Source: Anaerosomatales bacterium (GTDB lineage Bacteria > Actinomycetota > Coriobacteriia > Anaerosomatales > SLCP01). Taken from it: a stretch of DNA of 64,000 nucleotides. This document shows positions 1 to 8,442 of this stretch, piece by piece; position 1 is the first letter of the stretch; every line of letters begins with the position of its first letter. The notes under the pieces are model-generated. The model was given only the letters and a program-made list of their open reading frames with translations. It made no database searches and was not told the DNA's origin. The stretch spans positions 31,101-95,100 of the forward strand of contig JARGFT010000009.1 in NCBI GenBank assembly GCA_029210645.1, written 5' to 3'. Position numbers and translations under genes: made by a program.

Positions 1-346
1 CGGAGTCGTCGTAGATGACATCACCCTGCGGGTCGAGCACCTGCAGTCCCAGCCCGCTCATGATGCCGAAGCGCGGCATCTGCGCGAACGCCTCGAGCGT
101 CCATCCGCCGGCGTCCTCGTAGAAGCGCGAGAGCATCGAGGCCGCACCTGCCGACGTGTTCTGGAGTCCCTCACGCACGTAGGCATCGAACTGCGCTGCC
201 CACACCGTGCTCAGGATGACGGCCGCAAGACCTGCCGTGAGCAGGGCGACTCCCGCGAAGGCGAGCGCCACGCGGCGGGTGAGGCGCCCGCGCGCCAGAC
301 CGAATCCGGACGTGAGCCCGGACACACTGCTGGCGAGGACGGGCAC
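1..346 (-). CDS. Sensor histidine kinase, N-terminal fragment (runs off window)
   Basis: About 115 codons stay open from a GTG to the window edge. The GTG's first base is the last base of the preceding regulator's TAG, so the genes overlap by 1 nt. Residues 1-24 are basic, about 25-48 form a membrane segment (ALAFAGVALLTAGLAAVIL), and an extracytoplasmic stretch follows with 'GLGLQVLDPQGDVIYDDS', like the start of a sensor domain. The HAMP, HisKA and ATPase domains would lie outside the window. The kinase assignment therefore rests on the topology and on tight coupling to an OmpR-type response regulator. Its signal is unknown. Confidence 0.72.
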   Translation of the reverse strand, partial: MPVLASSVSGLTSGFGLARGRLTRRVALAFAGVALLTAGLAAVILSTVWAAQFDAYVREGLQNTSAGAASMLSRFYEDAGGWTLEAFAQMPRFGIMSGLGLQVLDPQGDVIYDDS

Positions 347-1056
347 TAGCCCTCCTCGGCCTGCGGCGCCTCGAAGCGGTAGCCGACGCCGTGCACGGTC
401 CAGATGAAGCGGGGCTCACGCGGGTCGTCGTGGATCTTGGCCCGCAGGTTCTTCACGTGGCTGTCGATGGTCCGCTCGTAGCCCTCGAAGTCGTAGCCGA
501 GGACCTTCTCGACGAGCTCCATACGCGTGTAGACGCGGCCCGGATAGCGCGCAAGGGTCACGAGCAGCTTGAACTCGCTCGCAGTCAGATCGAGCTCCTC
601 GCCGTTCAGGAACGTCTTGTGGCCTGCGACGTCGATCACGAGATCTCCGAAGTCGAGGCGGTCGCGCTGCGGCTCCTCGTCGGCGCGGGCACGGCGCAGG
701 AGCGCACGCACGCGGGCGACAAGTTCGCGGGGCGAGAACGGCTTGACGAGGTAGTCGTCGGCGCCCAGTTCCAGACCGGCGATGCGGTCCTCGGTCTCGC
801 CCTTGGCAGTGAGCATGATGATCGGCACGTCGGAGGTGTCTCGGATCGAGCGGCAGACCTCTTCGCCGCTGATCTTGGGAAGCATCAGATCGAGCACCAC
901 CACGTCAAAGCGGTGCTTCTCGAACTCGGTGAGCGCTATCTCGCCGTCGGCCGCCGGTGTGACCCAGTAGCCCTCACGTTCGAGGTACGCACTCACGGCA
1001 TCGCGGATCGCCTTCTCGTCCTCGACGAGTAGGATCCGGCGTGCAGGGTTGGTCAT
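346..1056 (-). CDS. OmpR/PhoB-family response regulator
   Basis: A 236-residue two-domain regulator. The receiver domain occupies about residues 7-120, with acidic residues in LLVEDE, the phospho-acceptor Asp56 in VVVLDLMLP, the switch Thr83 and Lys105 in LVKPFSP. A winged-helix DNA-binding domain follows at about 135-230 and ends with the typical 'TVHGVGYRFE'. Two adjacent ATG codons compete for the start. The second is chosen because AGGAGG sits 6 nt before it, against only 3 nt for the first (1059). The gene overlaps the downstream kinase by 1 nt, so the two form a two-component operon. It should act as a DNA-binding activator or repressor when phosphorylated; its targets are not visible. 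Confidence 0.95.
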   Translation of the reverse strand: MTNPARRILLVEDEKAIRDAVSAYLEREGYWVTPAADGEIALTEFEKHRFDVVVLDLMLPKISGEEVCRSIRDTSDVPIIMLTAKGETEDRIAGLELGADDYLVKPFSPRELVARVRALLRRARADEEPQRDRLDFGDLVIDVAGHKTFLNGEELDLTASEFKLLVTLARYPGRVYTRMELVEKVLGYDFEGYERTIDSHVKNLRAKIHDDPREPRFIWTVHGVGYRFEAPQAEEG

Positions 1057-1164
1057 CATGTCCCTCCTGTACTGCGCGAACAGGTCCGACAATGCAAAGT
1101 CTAGACCCTGGAAGCGACCCTCGCACGGATACACGGGAACTCCATACCCGCGCGAAGCGGGGAG

Positions 1165-1971
1165 TCAGGCGGTGCGCAGTGCCTCGGCAAGCGTCGCCGG
1201 CAGCCCGGCGGCGATGACCGCCCCGGCGACTGACTCGACATCGTAGGAGACGCGACGGATGACGAGGCCGACCCAGGTGTTGGTGCTGCCTGCGAGTGCG
1301 GCGTAGTGATCATCTGCCGCAGCGGCCCCCACCTCGTCGGCGGTGCCGATGAGTAGCTCGACCCAGCAGGCACGCGGGTCCCCGTCCTTGGGCTTGCCGA
1401 CCGAGCCGGAGTTGACGTAGTGGACGAGCGGGCTGCCCGTGTCGTCGGGGTCGACCCGAAACGAGCGATGATACGGGATGTGCACATGTCCGCAGCACAC
1501 CACGTCGGCCTGCGCCTCACCGGCAAGCCGTGCGAGCTGCTTCTCGCCGCGATCGGGCATGAGGTACTCGTTGATGCGCCGCGGGCTCCCGTGCGTCAGC
1601 AGGACGCGGACTCCCGCCTCCTCGAGACGGATCTCCGTATGCAGCGACAGCAGCCACTGCGCGTCCGCGTCGCCGACGGATCTCTCGGTGAACGCGTAGC
1701 TCGCAGCGCCGTCCGAGACCGCCTGTTCGGTCGCGTAGTAGCAGCCGCATGACCCGCTTTGGTCACCCACGCCCTGATCGTAGTTGCCGCGGATGACCGG
1801 GTCGCCGGTCGCTCGTACCATCTCGATCACACCGGCAGGATCCGGACCGTAGCCGACCAGGTCACCGAGGCAGTAGCGCTCGGCGGGGCCGTTCGCCTCA
1901 AGATCGGCGAGCACCGCCGCGAGCGCGGTGGTGTTGCCGTGTATGTCCGAGTAGAGCGCGATGCGCCGCAC
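1165..1971 (-). CDS. Calcineurin-like metallophosphoesterase
   Basis: A 268-residue protein with the ordered metal-binding motifs of the calcineurin-like phosphoesterase superfamily: SDIHGN near the N-terminus, GDLVGYGPDP, GNYD, THGSP and GHVHIPY. The motif order and size match the YfcE/prokaryotic phosphodiesterase-phosphatase group, which uses a di-metal centre. Start is GTG, preceded by GGAGGAGA. It probably acts in the cytoplasm, as there is no signal peptide. Substrate cannot be inferred. It lies between two unrelated genes on the same strand, 24 nt after the membrane protein gene at 1996-3255, so co-transcription with that gene is likely. Confidence 0.88.
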   Translation of the reverse strand: MRRIALYSDIHGNTTALAAVLADLEANGPAERYCLGDLVGYGPDPAGVIEMVRATGDPVIRGNYDQGVGDQSGSCGCYYATEQAVSDGAASYAFTERSVGDADAQWLLSLHTEIRLEEAGVRVLLTHGSPRRINEYLMPDRGEKQLARLAGEAQADVVCCGHVHIPYHRSFRVDPDDTGSPLVHYVNSGSVGKPKDGDPRACWVELLIGTADEVGAAAADDHYAALAGSTNTWVGLVIRRVSYDVESVAGAVIAAGLPATLAEALRTA

Positions 1972-1995
1972 GATGCGTCTCCTCCGTCGGGCGGT

Positions 1996-3255
1996 CTACG
2001 GCAGGTATCCCGCTCCCCTGAGCGCGAGCCCGATCGCCGCCTCGTTGGTGAGCGCGGGATCGTACTCGATGCGCATGAGCAGCGTCGCCTCGTGAAGAGC
2101 CGCGTGAGCCACCCCCGGCACCTGCCGCAGCGCCTCGAACATCTTCGGGGCCTCCTCCGAGGGCGGACACTCGCAGCCGATCTGCACGTTGAGCTCCAAC
2201 GAACTCTCGCTCGATGCCGTGCTGATGCGCTGGGTGATCCATCCATCGGCGCTCTCGGTGACGCCGATCTGTCCCTGCTGCCCGCCGAGGATGACGGCCG
2301 CGATGATGCCGACCACAAGGACGCCGGCGATGATCACGAGTCGCTGCGGGGTGAGCCAGCCGGGCGATGGGGAGATGATCTCGGGCTCGGACTCGAGCTC
2401 GGAGACCGCCTCGGACTCCAGCACAGCGGGCTCGACGACACCGCCGTCCTCCGAGAGTGCGACCGCATCGCCCTCGATCTCCTCCACCCCGGTGCCGCGT
2501 GAGCGCGCCCGGGAGGCGAGCACCATGAGCACCGCTCCAGCAAGGACTGCGGCGATAAGGACGATGACCAGGGGCGGGACCTCGGCCGATCCCGACGGTG
2601 ACCCTCCGGCCGCTGCGGCAGGCGGCGCGCTGATCTCACGATAGTCGAGGGAGAACGCAATCGGGTCGCCAGCGGACATCTCGCCTAGCTCGCGGTAGTA
2701 GTAGGTGTAGCCCTGCGGTCCCTGCGCGCTCAAGACGTTGTCGGGCAGCGCCGCGGCCTGAGTACCGGGCGCAAGGCCGATGGCCACGCGGACCATCTCG
2801 GCGTCGGTCGGCGCGTTGACCTCGAATGCACCCGTGAAGGTGTCACCCTCTGCAGGGGTAACGGCGCCGGGGAAGGAGACTTCAACCTGACCGATGCGGG
2901 AGTTGTTCATCTCGAGCACGGCAACGGTGACGCCGTCACGGGTCTCGATGGTCGCCGGGGCCTCCTCGTCCTCCTCGATCGACTGGCCGACGATCTCACC
3001 GGACCACTCGACGATCGAGCCCTCCGGGACCGGCAGCGCCAGCTCGGCGGGCAGCTCCGTGCCTTCAGGAAGCTGGCCTGCCACGAGCAGGAGTGGGTTG
3101 CCCGTGCCCTGCGAGGTGACCAGGAGCGTGAAGTCCATGTTGGCAAGCGGCGCGGCGGCCGCGCTCAGCGGCACCGTGAGGGTCAGGACCAAAGCTACGG
3201 CGATCGTCGTGGCGAGTGGCGCTCGCAGGCGCGCAGCAACCGGTCGTACGAGCAT
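1996..3255 (-). CDS. Two-pass membrane protein with extracytoplasmic C-terminal HMA-like domain
   Basis: A 419-residue protein. Residues 1-35 are a signal peptide (ending SAAAA). Residues 36-222 form an extracytoplasmic beta-rich region of unrecognised family. Membrane segment 1 is at about 226-247, followed by RARSRG, which argues for a cytoplasmic side. An acidic linker precedes membrane segment 2 at about 307-328. The last ~70 residues resemble a heavy-metal-associated domain (GCECPPSEEAPKMFEALRQV, then VPGVAHAALHEATLLMRIEY and a terminal GYLP), with a Cys-x-Cys instead of the usual CxxC. By topology this domain sits outside the membrane. Start ATG has an excellent GGAGGTGA. A metal-handling or redox role is an inference only. 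Confidence 0.72.
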   Translation of the reverse strand: MLVRPVAARLRAPLATTIAVALVLTLTVPLSAAAAPLANMDFTLLVTSQGTGNPLLLVAGQLPEGTELPAELALPVPEGSIVEWSGEIVGQSIEEDEEAPATIETRDGVTVAVLEMNNSRIGQVEVSFPGAVTPAEGDTFTGAFEVNAPTDAEMVRVAIGLAPGTQAAALPDNVLSAQGPQGYTYYYRELGEMSAGDPIAFSLDYREISAPPAAAAGGSPSGSAEVPPLVIVLIAAVLAGAVLMVLASRARSRGTGVEEIEGDAVALSEDGGVVEPAVLESEAVSELESEPEIISPSPGWLTPQRLVIIAGVLVVGIIAAVILGGQQGQIGVTESADGWITQRISTASSESSLELNVQIGCECPPSEEAPKMFEALRQVPGVAHAALHEATLLMRIEYDPALTNEAAIGLALRGAGYLP

Positions 3256-3477
3256 GGGTCACCTCCGGAACACGGGACGGACGCCGTCCCTCGGCCTTCG
3301 TCTTCAGGTCGCTGGCGGCGCGGGCATATGCGTAGCCACAACGCCTCCGGTCGTGCTACAAGCGAGGGGCATGCCGCCGGCACGCCCCCGCACGGGGGAG
3401 AAACCCGTGGCACGCAGAATACCATGTCAGGGCCGGGTACCCGACCCGCAGCTGTCGCCCGGAGGAGAATCCCCACA

Positions 3478-5031
3478 ATGTCACTGTACGTCACGGTCTT
3501 CCTGTGCGGCGCCTCGCTCATGGGCCTCGAACTCGCGGGCGCCCGCATCCTCGCTCCTGCGATGGGTAACTCGATCTTCGTGTGGGGCAGCGTCATCTCG
3601 AGCTTCATGCTGGCGCTCTCTGTCGGCTACTTCCTGGGCGGCATCATCGCCGACCGGTTCGGCACGCGGCGAACCCTCGGCGTGGTTGTCGCCTCCGCGG
3701 GCGTGCTCACCGTCGTCTCGCCCCTCGTCGTGGCAGCCGTGCTCCCGGCCACAGCCGAGCTCGGCCCCCGGCTCGGCCCGCTGACCGCGACCACCATCGC
3801 ATTCTTCGGCCCTGCGCTGCTGCTGGCCATGGTCTCGCCCATCGGCGTGCGCGCCGCCTCGGCAAGCGGGCTCGGGCACATCGGTCGCTCGGCCGGCAGC
3901 CTGTATGCGGTCTCGACCGGGGGCAGCATCGTCGGCACGCTCGCTACCTCCTTCTGGCTGATTCCCATGCTGCAGACCGGGCCGCTCATCGTGGGCATCG
4001 GGATCCTGCTCGCATGCACGGCGATCGTCACGCTCGCACTGCCGGTCGCCCCGAGGCCCGCGCCGTTCGAACTGGCCGGGCGGACGTGGACCACCGCGGT
4101 GGCCGGGATCGTCGTGCTCGGGGTGCTGCTGGGAAGCGGCATCCTGATGAGCATCGCCGAGCCCGGCGATGTGGCCGAGGACGGCTCGGCCGTGCTCTTC
4201 AGGCGCGACACGCAGTACCATCGCATTCTGGTCACGGAGGCCGACGGCGAGCGCACGCTGCGCTTCGACCGCTCCCGGCAGACGTCGGTCGACGTCAACG
4301 ATCCGGTCATCAGCAAGATCCGCTACCCGGACTATCTGCACCTGGCGTTCGCCGCCAACCCGGGTGCCGAGCGCGTGCTCGTGCTCGGTCTTGGCGGAGG
4401 AGCGCTACCCGCCCGGATGCTGCGCGACTACCCCGAGGTCCGGGTGGACTCGGTCGAGATCGACCCTGTGGTCGTCGACGTTGCGCAACGCTTCTTCGCG
4501 CTGCCCGAGGACGAGCGGCTGCGGGTCTATGTCGAGGACGCGCGCCGCTACGTGCAGAGGACCGGCGAGCGCTACGACATCATCGTGGTCGACTGCTACC
4601 ACGCCGACGCGCTGCCCTTCCACCTGACCACGCAGGAGTTCTTCGAGGAGATCGACGACGTGCTCGAGCCCGGCGGCGTCGTGGCCTACAACATCATCTC
4701 GGCGGTCGAAGGGGAGCGCAGCGATCTCTTCCGCAGCCTGTACCGGACCGCCGGGACGGTCTGGGACCACCTCTGGATCTTCCCGGTCTCGCGCGGCGGG
4801 CAGGCCGAGTCGATGAGGGCCAACCGCAACATCGTGCTGCTCGCGACGGACACGCGCATGAGCGAGGCAGAGCTGCTCGGACGGATCGAGAACCGCCTCG
4901 ACGGGCGCGTGAAGGTCGACGGGTTCGAGCGGTTCGGCGAGAGCCTCTACCGGGGCCTCGTGGAGCAGGGCGACGTACCCGTGCTGACCGACACCTACGC
5001 GCCGACCGACTCGCTCATCCGGGTCAACTGA
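3478..5031 (+). CDS. Membrane-bound spermidine-synthase-like protein
   Basis: About 517 residues. The N-terminal ~245 residues hold roughly seven membrane segments. The C-terminal ~260 residues are a spermidine synthase/SAM-dependent Rossmann domain, with the nucleotide-binding VLVLGLGGGALP, the acidic VDSVEIDP and the later VYVEDARRY...DIIVVDCYHADALPFHL. The family is the 'fused MFS/spermidine synthase' group; whether it aminopropylates polyamines or uses SAM otherwise is unknown. The start was chosen at ATG 3478 because GGAGGAG lies 10 nt upstream and the first membrane helix begins there. An in-frame ATG at 3424 would add a basic, unrelated leader. The 222 bases upstream hold a perfect CCCCCG/CGGGGG hairpin near 3385, but no riboswitch I recognise. 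Confidence 0.86.
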   Translation: MSLYVTVFLCGASLMGLELAGARILAPAMGNSIFVWGSVISSFMLALSVGYFLGGIIADRFGTRRTLGVVVASAGVLTVVSPLVVAAVLPATAELGPRLGPLTATTIAFFGPALLLAMVSPIGVRAASASGLGHIGRSAGSLYAVSTGGSIVGTLATSFWLIPMLQTGPLIVGIGILLACTAIVTLALPVAPRPAPFELAGRTWTTAVAGIVVLGVLLGSGILMSIAEPGDVAEDGSAVLFRRDTQYHRILVTEADGERTLRFDRSRQTSVDVNDPVISKIRYPDYLHLAFAANPGAERVLVLGLGGGALPARMLRDYPEVRVDSVEIDPVVVDVAQRFFALPEDERLRVYVEDARRYVQRTGERYDIIVVDCYHADALPFHLTTQEFFEEIDDVLEPGGVVAYNIISAVEGERSDLFRSLYRTAGTVWDHLWIFPVSRGGQAESMRANRNIVLLATDTRMSEAELLGRIENRLDGRVKVDGFERFGESLYRGLVEQGDVPVLTDTYAPTDSLIRVN

Positions 5032-5057
5032 CCTCCGGGAGCCCGCGGGGTAGCCCG

Positions 5058-6053
5058 CTACTCGGCTCCGGCCAGCGATTCCTCCTGCGGACAGATCCGC
5101 TCCCGCACGCGCTCCATCCCGCGTGGACAGCGGTTGCCCCACCCGTCGAGATACGCGCCCTCGCGCAGCACGATCACGACCTCGCAGTCGTTCGGACACC
5201 CGCCGCACTCCTCGCCGACCGTCTCGAAGGTCACGTCGCGCACGCCGAAGCTGAACGGGGCCTCCAGGCCACTGTCGCGAGCGACGAGCGCCACGCCGAG
5301 CGCACCCATGAGGTGTCCGTCGTCGTCGACCTGGATCTCGTGACCGGTCGCCTTCTCGAACGCGCGCACCACGCCGACGTTCTTACTCACGCCGCCCTGG
5401 AAGACGATCGGCCCGAGTACCTCCTTGCCCTTGCCGACGTTGTTGAGGTAGTTGCCCACGATCGCGTCGCACAGCCCTGCGATGATGTCATCGAGCTTGT
5501 GGCCGATCTGCGCCTTGTGCACGAGGTCGGACTCGGCAAAGACCGTGCAGCGCCCGGCTATCTTGGTGGGGCGCTTCGAGCGCAGCGCATGCTCTCCGAA
5601 GTCCTCGACCGGCACGTCGAGCCGTCGGGCCTGTGAGGAGAGGAAGGAGCCGGTCCCCGCGGCACAGAGGGTGTTCATCGCGTAGTCGACCGGCACGCCG
5701 TCGCGCACGATGATGATCTTGGAGTCCTGACCACCGATCTCGAAGATCGTGCGGACGTCGGGGTGGCGCGAGAGCGTGCCGACCGCGTGCGCGGTGATCT
5801 CGTTCTTGACGACCTGGGCACCGAGTACCGCACCGGTGAGCTCGCGTGCCGAGCCGGTCGTGCCGACCGACACAACCTCGACTGCGTCGCCGTCGACCTG
5901 CGTCTCGAGTTCGGTAAGCACGCGCTTGACCGCACGCACCGGATTGCCCTCGGTCCACAGGTAGGAGCGAGCGAGCACCTCGCCGTCCGAGTCGATGACG
6001 ACGCCTTTGGTCGAGATCGAGCCCACGTCGACTCCCAGGTAGACCTTGCTCAC
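5058..6053 (-). CDS. Acyl-CoA dehydratase activase (BadF/BadG/HgdC-type ATPase)
   Basis: A 331-residue protein of the ASKHA ATPase fold. It has the phosphate-1 loop GVDVGSISTKGVV, the TTGSAREL segment, the adenosine/phosphate-2 region FEIGGQDSKIII, and NTLCAAGTGSFL with a Cys expected to ligate the subunit-bridging [4Fe-4S] cluster. In the known 2-hydroxyacyl-CoA dehydratase activases this drives ATP-dependent electron transfer to the dehydratase. The C-terminus carries an extra Cys-rich tail (GEECGGCPNDC ... NRCPRGMERV ... ICP) that may bind a second cluster. The GTG start overlaps the upstream gene by 4 nt (GTGA). It is the last of three coupled genes. Confidence 0.9.
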   Translation of the reverse strand: MSKVYLGVDVGSISTKGVVIDSDGEVLARSYLWTEGNPVRAVKRVLTELETQVDGDAVEVVSVGTTGSARELTGAVLGAQVVKNEITAHAVGTLSRHPDVRTIFEIGGQDSKIIIVRDGVPVDYAMNTLCAAGTGSFLSSQARRLDVPVEDFGEHALRSKRPTKIAGRCTVFAESDLVHKAQIGHKLDDIIAGLCDAIVGNYLNNVGKGKEVLGPIVFQGGVSKNVGVVRAFEKATGHEIQVDDDGHLMGALGVALVARDSGLEAPFSFGVRDVTFETVGEECGGCPNDCEVVIVLREGAYLDGWGNRCPRGMERVRERICPQEESLAGAE

Positions 6054-7189
6054 GCCGTGCTCCTCTCTTCCCCGGAGGCGATCGCACCGGCCGTCCCGGG
6101 CCGCTGCCTGCGCATACGCAGCATGTCGCAGAACGCATCCAGCCGGGTCTTGAGCCCGGTCTCAGAGGTCTGCGCATCATAGGAGATGAACAGGATCGGG
6201 AAGGTGTGCTCGCGCGAGAGCCGCTGCAGGGAGGCCATCGCGTTGACCTCGGGCATGCATCCGAACGGCTTGAGGTGCAGTACGCCGTCGAATCCCTCCT
6301 GCATGAGCTGGTAGGTCATCGAGACGCTCTCGGTGCCATCGGCTCCGAGGTGGTAGCGCACGTAATCACCGGAGCGTGCGATGAGGTCGTCGACGTGGGC
6401 CGGGCCCTTGCGCCCGCCGTGCTCGACCATGTTGCTCACGGTCACGAACCGGTGCACCTCGACCCCGCGCTTGGCGAGCTCCTTCTCCACGAAGAGGTTC
6501 GAGAAAGGCTCCATGAGCACGTACAGCTCACCGACGATGCCGATGCGCAGCAGGTCGTCGGGGCGCTCGGTGGGAATCGCTTCGAGTTCGCCCAGGTAGC
6601 GGCTCTCGATCTCGGCCATGGTACGCATGTCGCGCGCGGTGTCCAGTTCGCCGAGGAACGCCTCGTGGACCTCCTCGAACGCCCCGTCCTGCACCTCGAA
6701 GCCGGCGTTGCGCCGCACGTAGTCTTCGATGCGATCGAGCGCCTGGGTCTGCCGTAGCGCGAGCTTGTAGGCTTTGAGCGCTCGCAGCATCGTCAGGCGC
6801 GGGTTGACGCGTTTGAAGTCGCCGATGTGATCGCGCAGCTTCCAGCCGCCGAGAAGCCGCACCATGCCGAAGTCGTATCCCAGGTCGCGCAGGATCGCCT
6901 CCTGCACCTCCCCGTAGTACCCGAAGCGGCAGCCGCCGCCCGCCTGGATCAGCAGGTTCGCGCCCTTCTCGAGCGCCTCGATGTAGTTGCCGAGGTTGTA
7001 CTTGAACGGGATGCATACGAACTCCGGGCTGTGCCGCGCTCCGACCTCGAGCGTCCGCCGGGTCATCTTCGGAGGCAGCACGATCTCGCACTCGAGCTGC
7101 TCGGCCAGGAGTTTTACCGGGATCGAGTAGTTCCCCATGTGAGGGAAGCTCACCTTGAAGGGGCGGGAATCCGGAAGCTGCACGCTCAC
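6050..7189 (-). CDS. Acyl-CoA dehydratase activase-associated protein, 2-hydroxyglutaryl-CoA dehydratase-like
   Basis: A 379-residue protein starting at the GTG that overlaps the upstream stop by 4 nt (reading VSVQLPDSRPFKVSFPHMGN). Conserved blocks include FVCIPFKYNLGNYIEAL, IQAGGGCRFGYYGEVQEAIL, LRIGIVGELYVLMEPFSN and LKPFGCMPEVNAMASLQRLS. These match the CoA-activase-associated family related to 2-hydroxyglutaryl-CoA dehydratase subunits, with Cys residues that could hold an iron-sulfur cluster. A longer upstream reading exists but lies inside the preceding gene and looks unrelated. In many bacteria this region is fused to the activase in one large protein; here it is separate. The substrate is unknown. 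Confidence 0.8.
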   Translation of the reverse strand: MSVQLPDSRPFKVSFPHMGNYSIPVKLLAEQLECEIVLPPKMTRRTLEVGARHSPEFVCIPFKYNLGNYIEALEKGANLLIQAGGGCRFGYYGEVQEAILRDLGYDFGMVRLLGGWKLRDHIGDFKRVNPRLTMLRALKAYKLALRQTQALDRIEDYVRRNAGFEVQDGAFEEVHEAFLGELDTARDMRTMAEIESRYLGELEAIPTERPDDLLRIGIVGELYVLMEPFSNLFVEKELAKRGVEVHRFVTVSNMVEHGGRKGPAHVDDLIARSGDYVRYHLGADGTESVSMTYQLMQEGFDGVLHLKPFGCMPEVNAMASLQRLSREHTFPILFISYDAQTSETGLKTRLDAFCDMLRMRRQRPGTAGAIASGEERSTA

Positions 7190-8121
7190 CGCGCAGCACC
7201 TCCGGCCATGGTGCGCCGCTTGCCCGCTTCGATGAGATCGATGAAGCTCTCGAGCCGCGTCTGTAGCCCGGCTTCGCTCTGCAGCTCGTCGAGCACGAGC
7301 ATGATCGACGGGGTGCCCTTCACGCGCCGCATGCAGAGCTCGGTCATGAGCGAGTCTGGCCCGCACGGGAAGGTGACGAGGAAGATGATGCCGTCAACTC
7401 GCTCCCGGTACGACTCCAAAGCGCCGAGCAGCTCCTTGTTGTAGGTCCACGGGATGTCCTTGGACACGAGTTTGGCAAGCGTGCGGGCCTTGGCCGTGTC
7501 GTGGAACTCCGAGCTCACCACCTCGACACCGTTCTTGCCGAGGAAGTCGACGATCGGCTTGCCGAGCATGTCGTCGTAGAGGTTGTACGCGTGGCCCACC
7601 ACGAGCACCTTCATGCCCGGGCGCGCAAGCACCTCCTCCTGCTGCTCGTCGAGCCGGGCCGTGTAGCGCAGGTGCTCGCTCGCCGCGTGATCGTAGGCGC
7701 GGCGCACCTTGCGCCGGTTCGGCTCGAACGTCTCGCCCACACGGCACAGCTCGGGGCGCTGGCGGATGCCATTCTTCACGTCGACGTTGTACTCGAGCAG
7801 GCGGATCCCCGGCACCGAGTTGCGGGCGACATCGTAGGCGCCGAGAAACTTCACGCACGCGGTCTCGTCCTTGGCAAGCGTCACGATCCGCGGCACCAGG
7901 ATGTAATCGGCCTTGTCGCGCAGGGCATCAACGTGGCCGAGGAAGAGTTTGACCGGCACGCACGTCTCGTCGACTGCGAGCTCGATGCCGCGCGCCAGTA
8001 TGGCCCGGTTGCTCTGCGGGCTCGTCACGGTTTCGACGTCGAGCGCGCCGAAGAACGTCTCCCACAACACGTGATACTTGTGAAAGAGCAGTGATCTCGG
8101 CAGTCCGACCGTGGCGTGCAC
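7186..8121 (-). CDS. DUF2229-type acyl-CoA dehydratase activase-related protein
   Basis: A 311-residue first gene of a three-gene operon. The start is GTG 8121, preceded by GAGGAGG at 9 nt, giving VHATVGLPRSLLFHKYHVLW. An upstream GTG at 8199 would add a low-complexity leader. The motifs GLPRSL, LAVDETCVPVKLFLGHVDAL, VGHAYNLYDDMLGKPIV, TFPCGPDSLMTELCMRR and PSIMLVLDELQSEAGLQTRL match the DUF2229 part of large CoA-activase fusion proteins. Conserved Cys residues suggest cluster binding. The stop overlaps the next start by GTGA, so the three proteins are probably made together and act as one complex. Function of the family is not established. Confidence 0.78.
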   Translation of the reverse strand: MHATVGLPRSLLFHKYHVLWETFFGALDVETVTSPQSNRAILARGIELAVDETCVPVKLFLGHVDALRDKADYILVPRIVTLAKDETACVKFLGAYDVARNSVPGIRLLEYNVDVKNGIRQRPELCRVGETFEPNRRKVRRAYDHAASEHLRYTARLDEQQEEVLARPGMKVLVVGHAYNLYDDMLGKPIVDFLGKNGVEVVSSEFHDTAKARTLAKLVSKDIPWTYNKELLGALESYRERVDGIIFLVTFPCGPDSLMTELCMRRVKGTPSIMLVLDELQSEAGLQTRLESFIDLIEAGKRRTMAGGAAR

Positions 8122-8238
8122 GGGAAGGGGCCTCCTCGGTAGGCTTCGGTCACTCTCTGCCTGCGCTGTGTGTGGGTAGTGTACCCGCATCGGTGTCACG
8201 GGAGCGTGAGAAGTCGCCGACGGGAGCGATCGACTCCG

Positions 8239-8442
8239 CTACAGCGAGCCGATCTCTCCCACACTCCGGACGATGACGGGCAGGCCCTCGATGCGCCCGG
8301 GCATCTCGATGTGGGTCGCCGCGGACTCGGTCCGGACGCCGACGATGACCGCCGGCTCGCCGTCCGATCCCCGGCCGATCCCGACCGACACGACGCCGCT
8401 CACGCGCATGAGCGCGTCCCGGGCCCCTAAGCTCAACGTCAC
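8239..8442 (-). CDS. Small protein sharing a domain with the upstream protease's N-terminus
   Basis: A 67-residue protein. Its GTG overlaps the protease stop by 4 nt (GTGA); a GTG seven codons earlier is possible but has no better ribosome binding site. The segment VSGVVSVGIGRGSDGEPAVI resembles the protease's N-terminal stretch PNVVATGVGFKKTDGVRTGE. In both, a conserved pro/hydrophobic strand, a VGxG turn, and a later P...GVPV-like strand occur in the same order. It may be an inhibitor, chaperone or regulatory partner that mimics the protease propeptide; that is an inference. It is not recognised as a named family. Confidence 0.62.
   Translation of the reverse strand: MTLSLGARDALMRVSGVVSVGIGRGSDGEPAVIVGVRTESAATHIEMPGRIEGLPVIVRSVGEIGSL

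Noticed and set aside
3385..3420. SAM- or other metabolite riboswitch upstream of the spermidine-synthase-like gene
   Set aside because: Only a single short GC hairpin is present and no conserved riboswitch core is visible.
3582..5636. 684-residue Arg/Pro-rich plus-strand frame, and similar long frames over carB and purB
   Set aside because: These are out-of-frame shadows of real genes caused by high GC content, with biased composition and no recognisable motifs.
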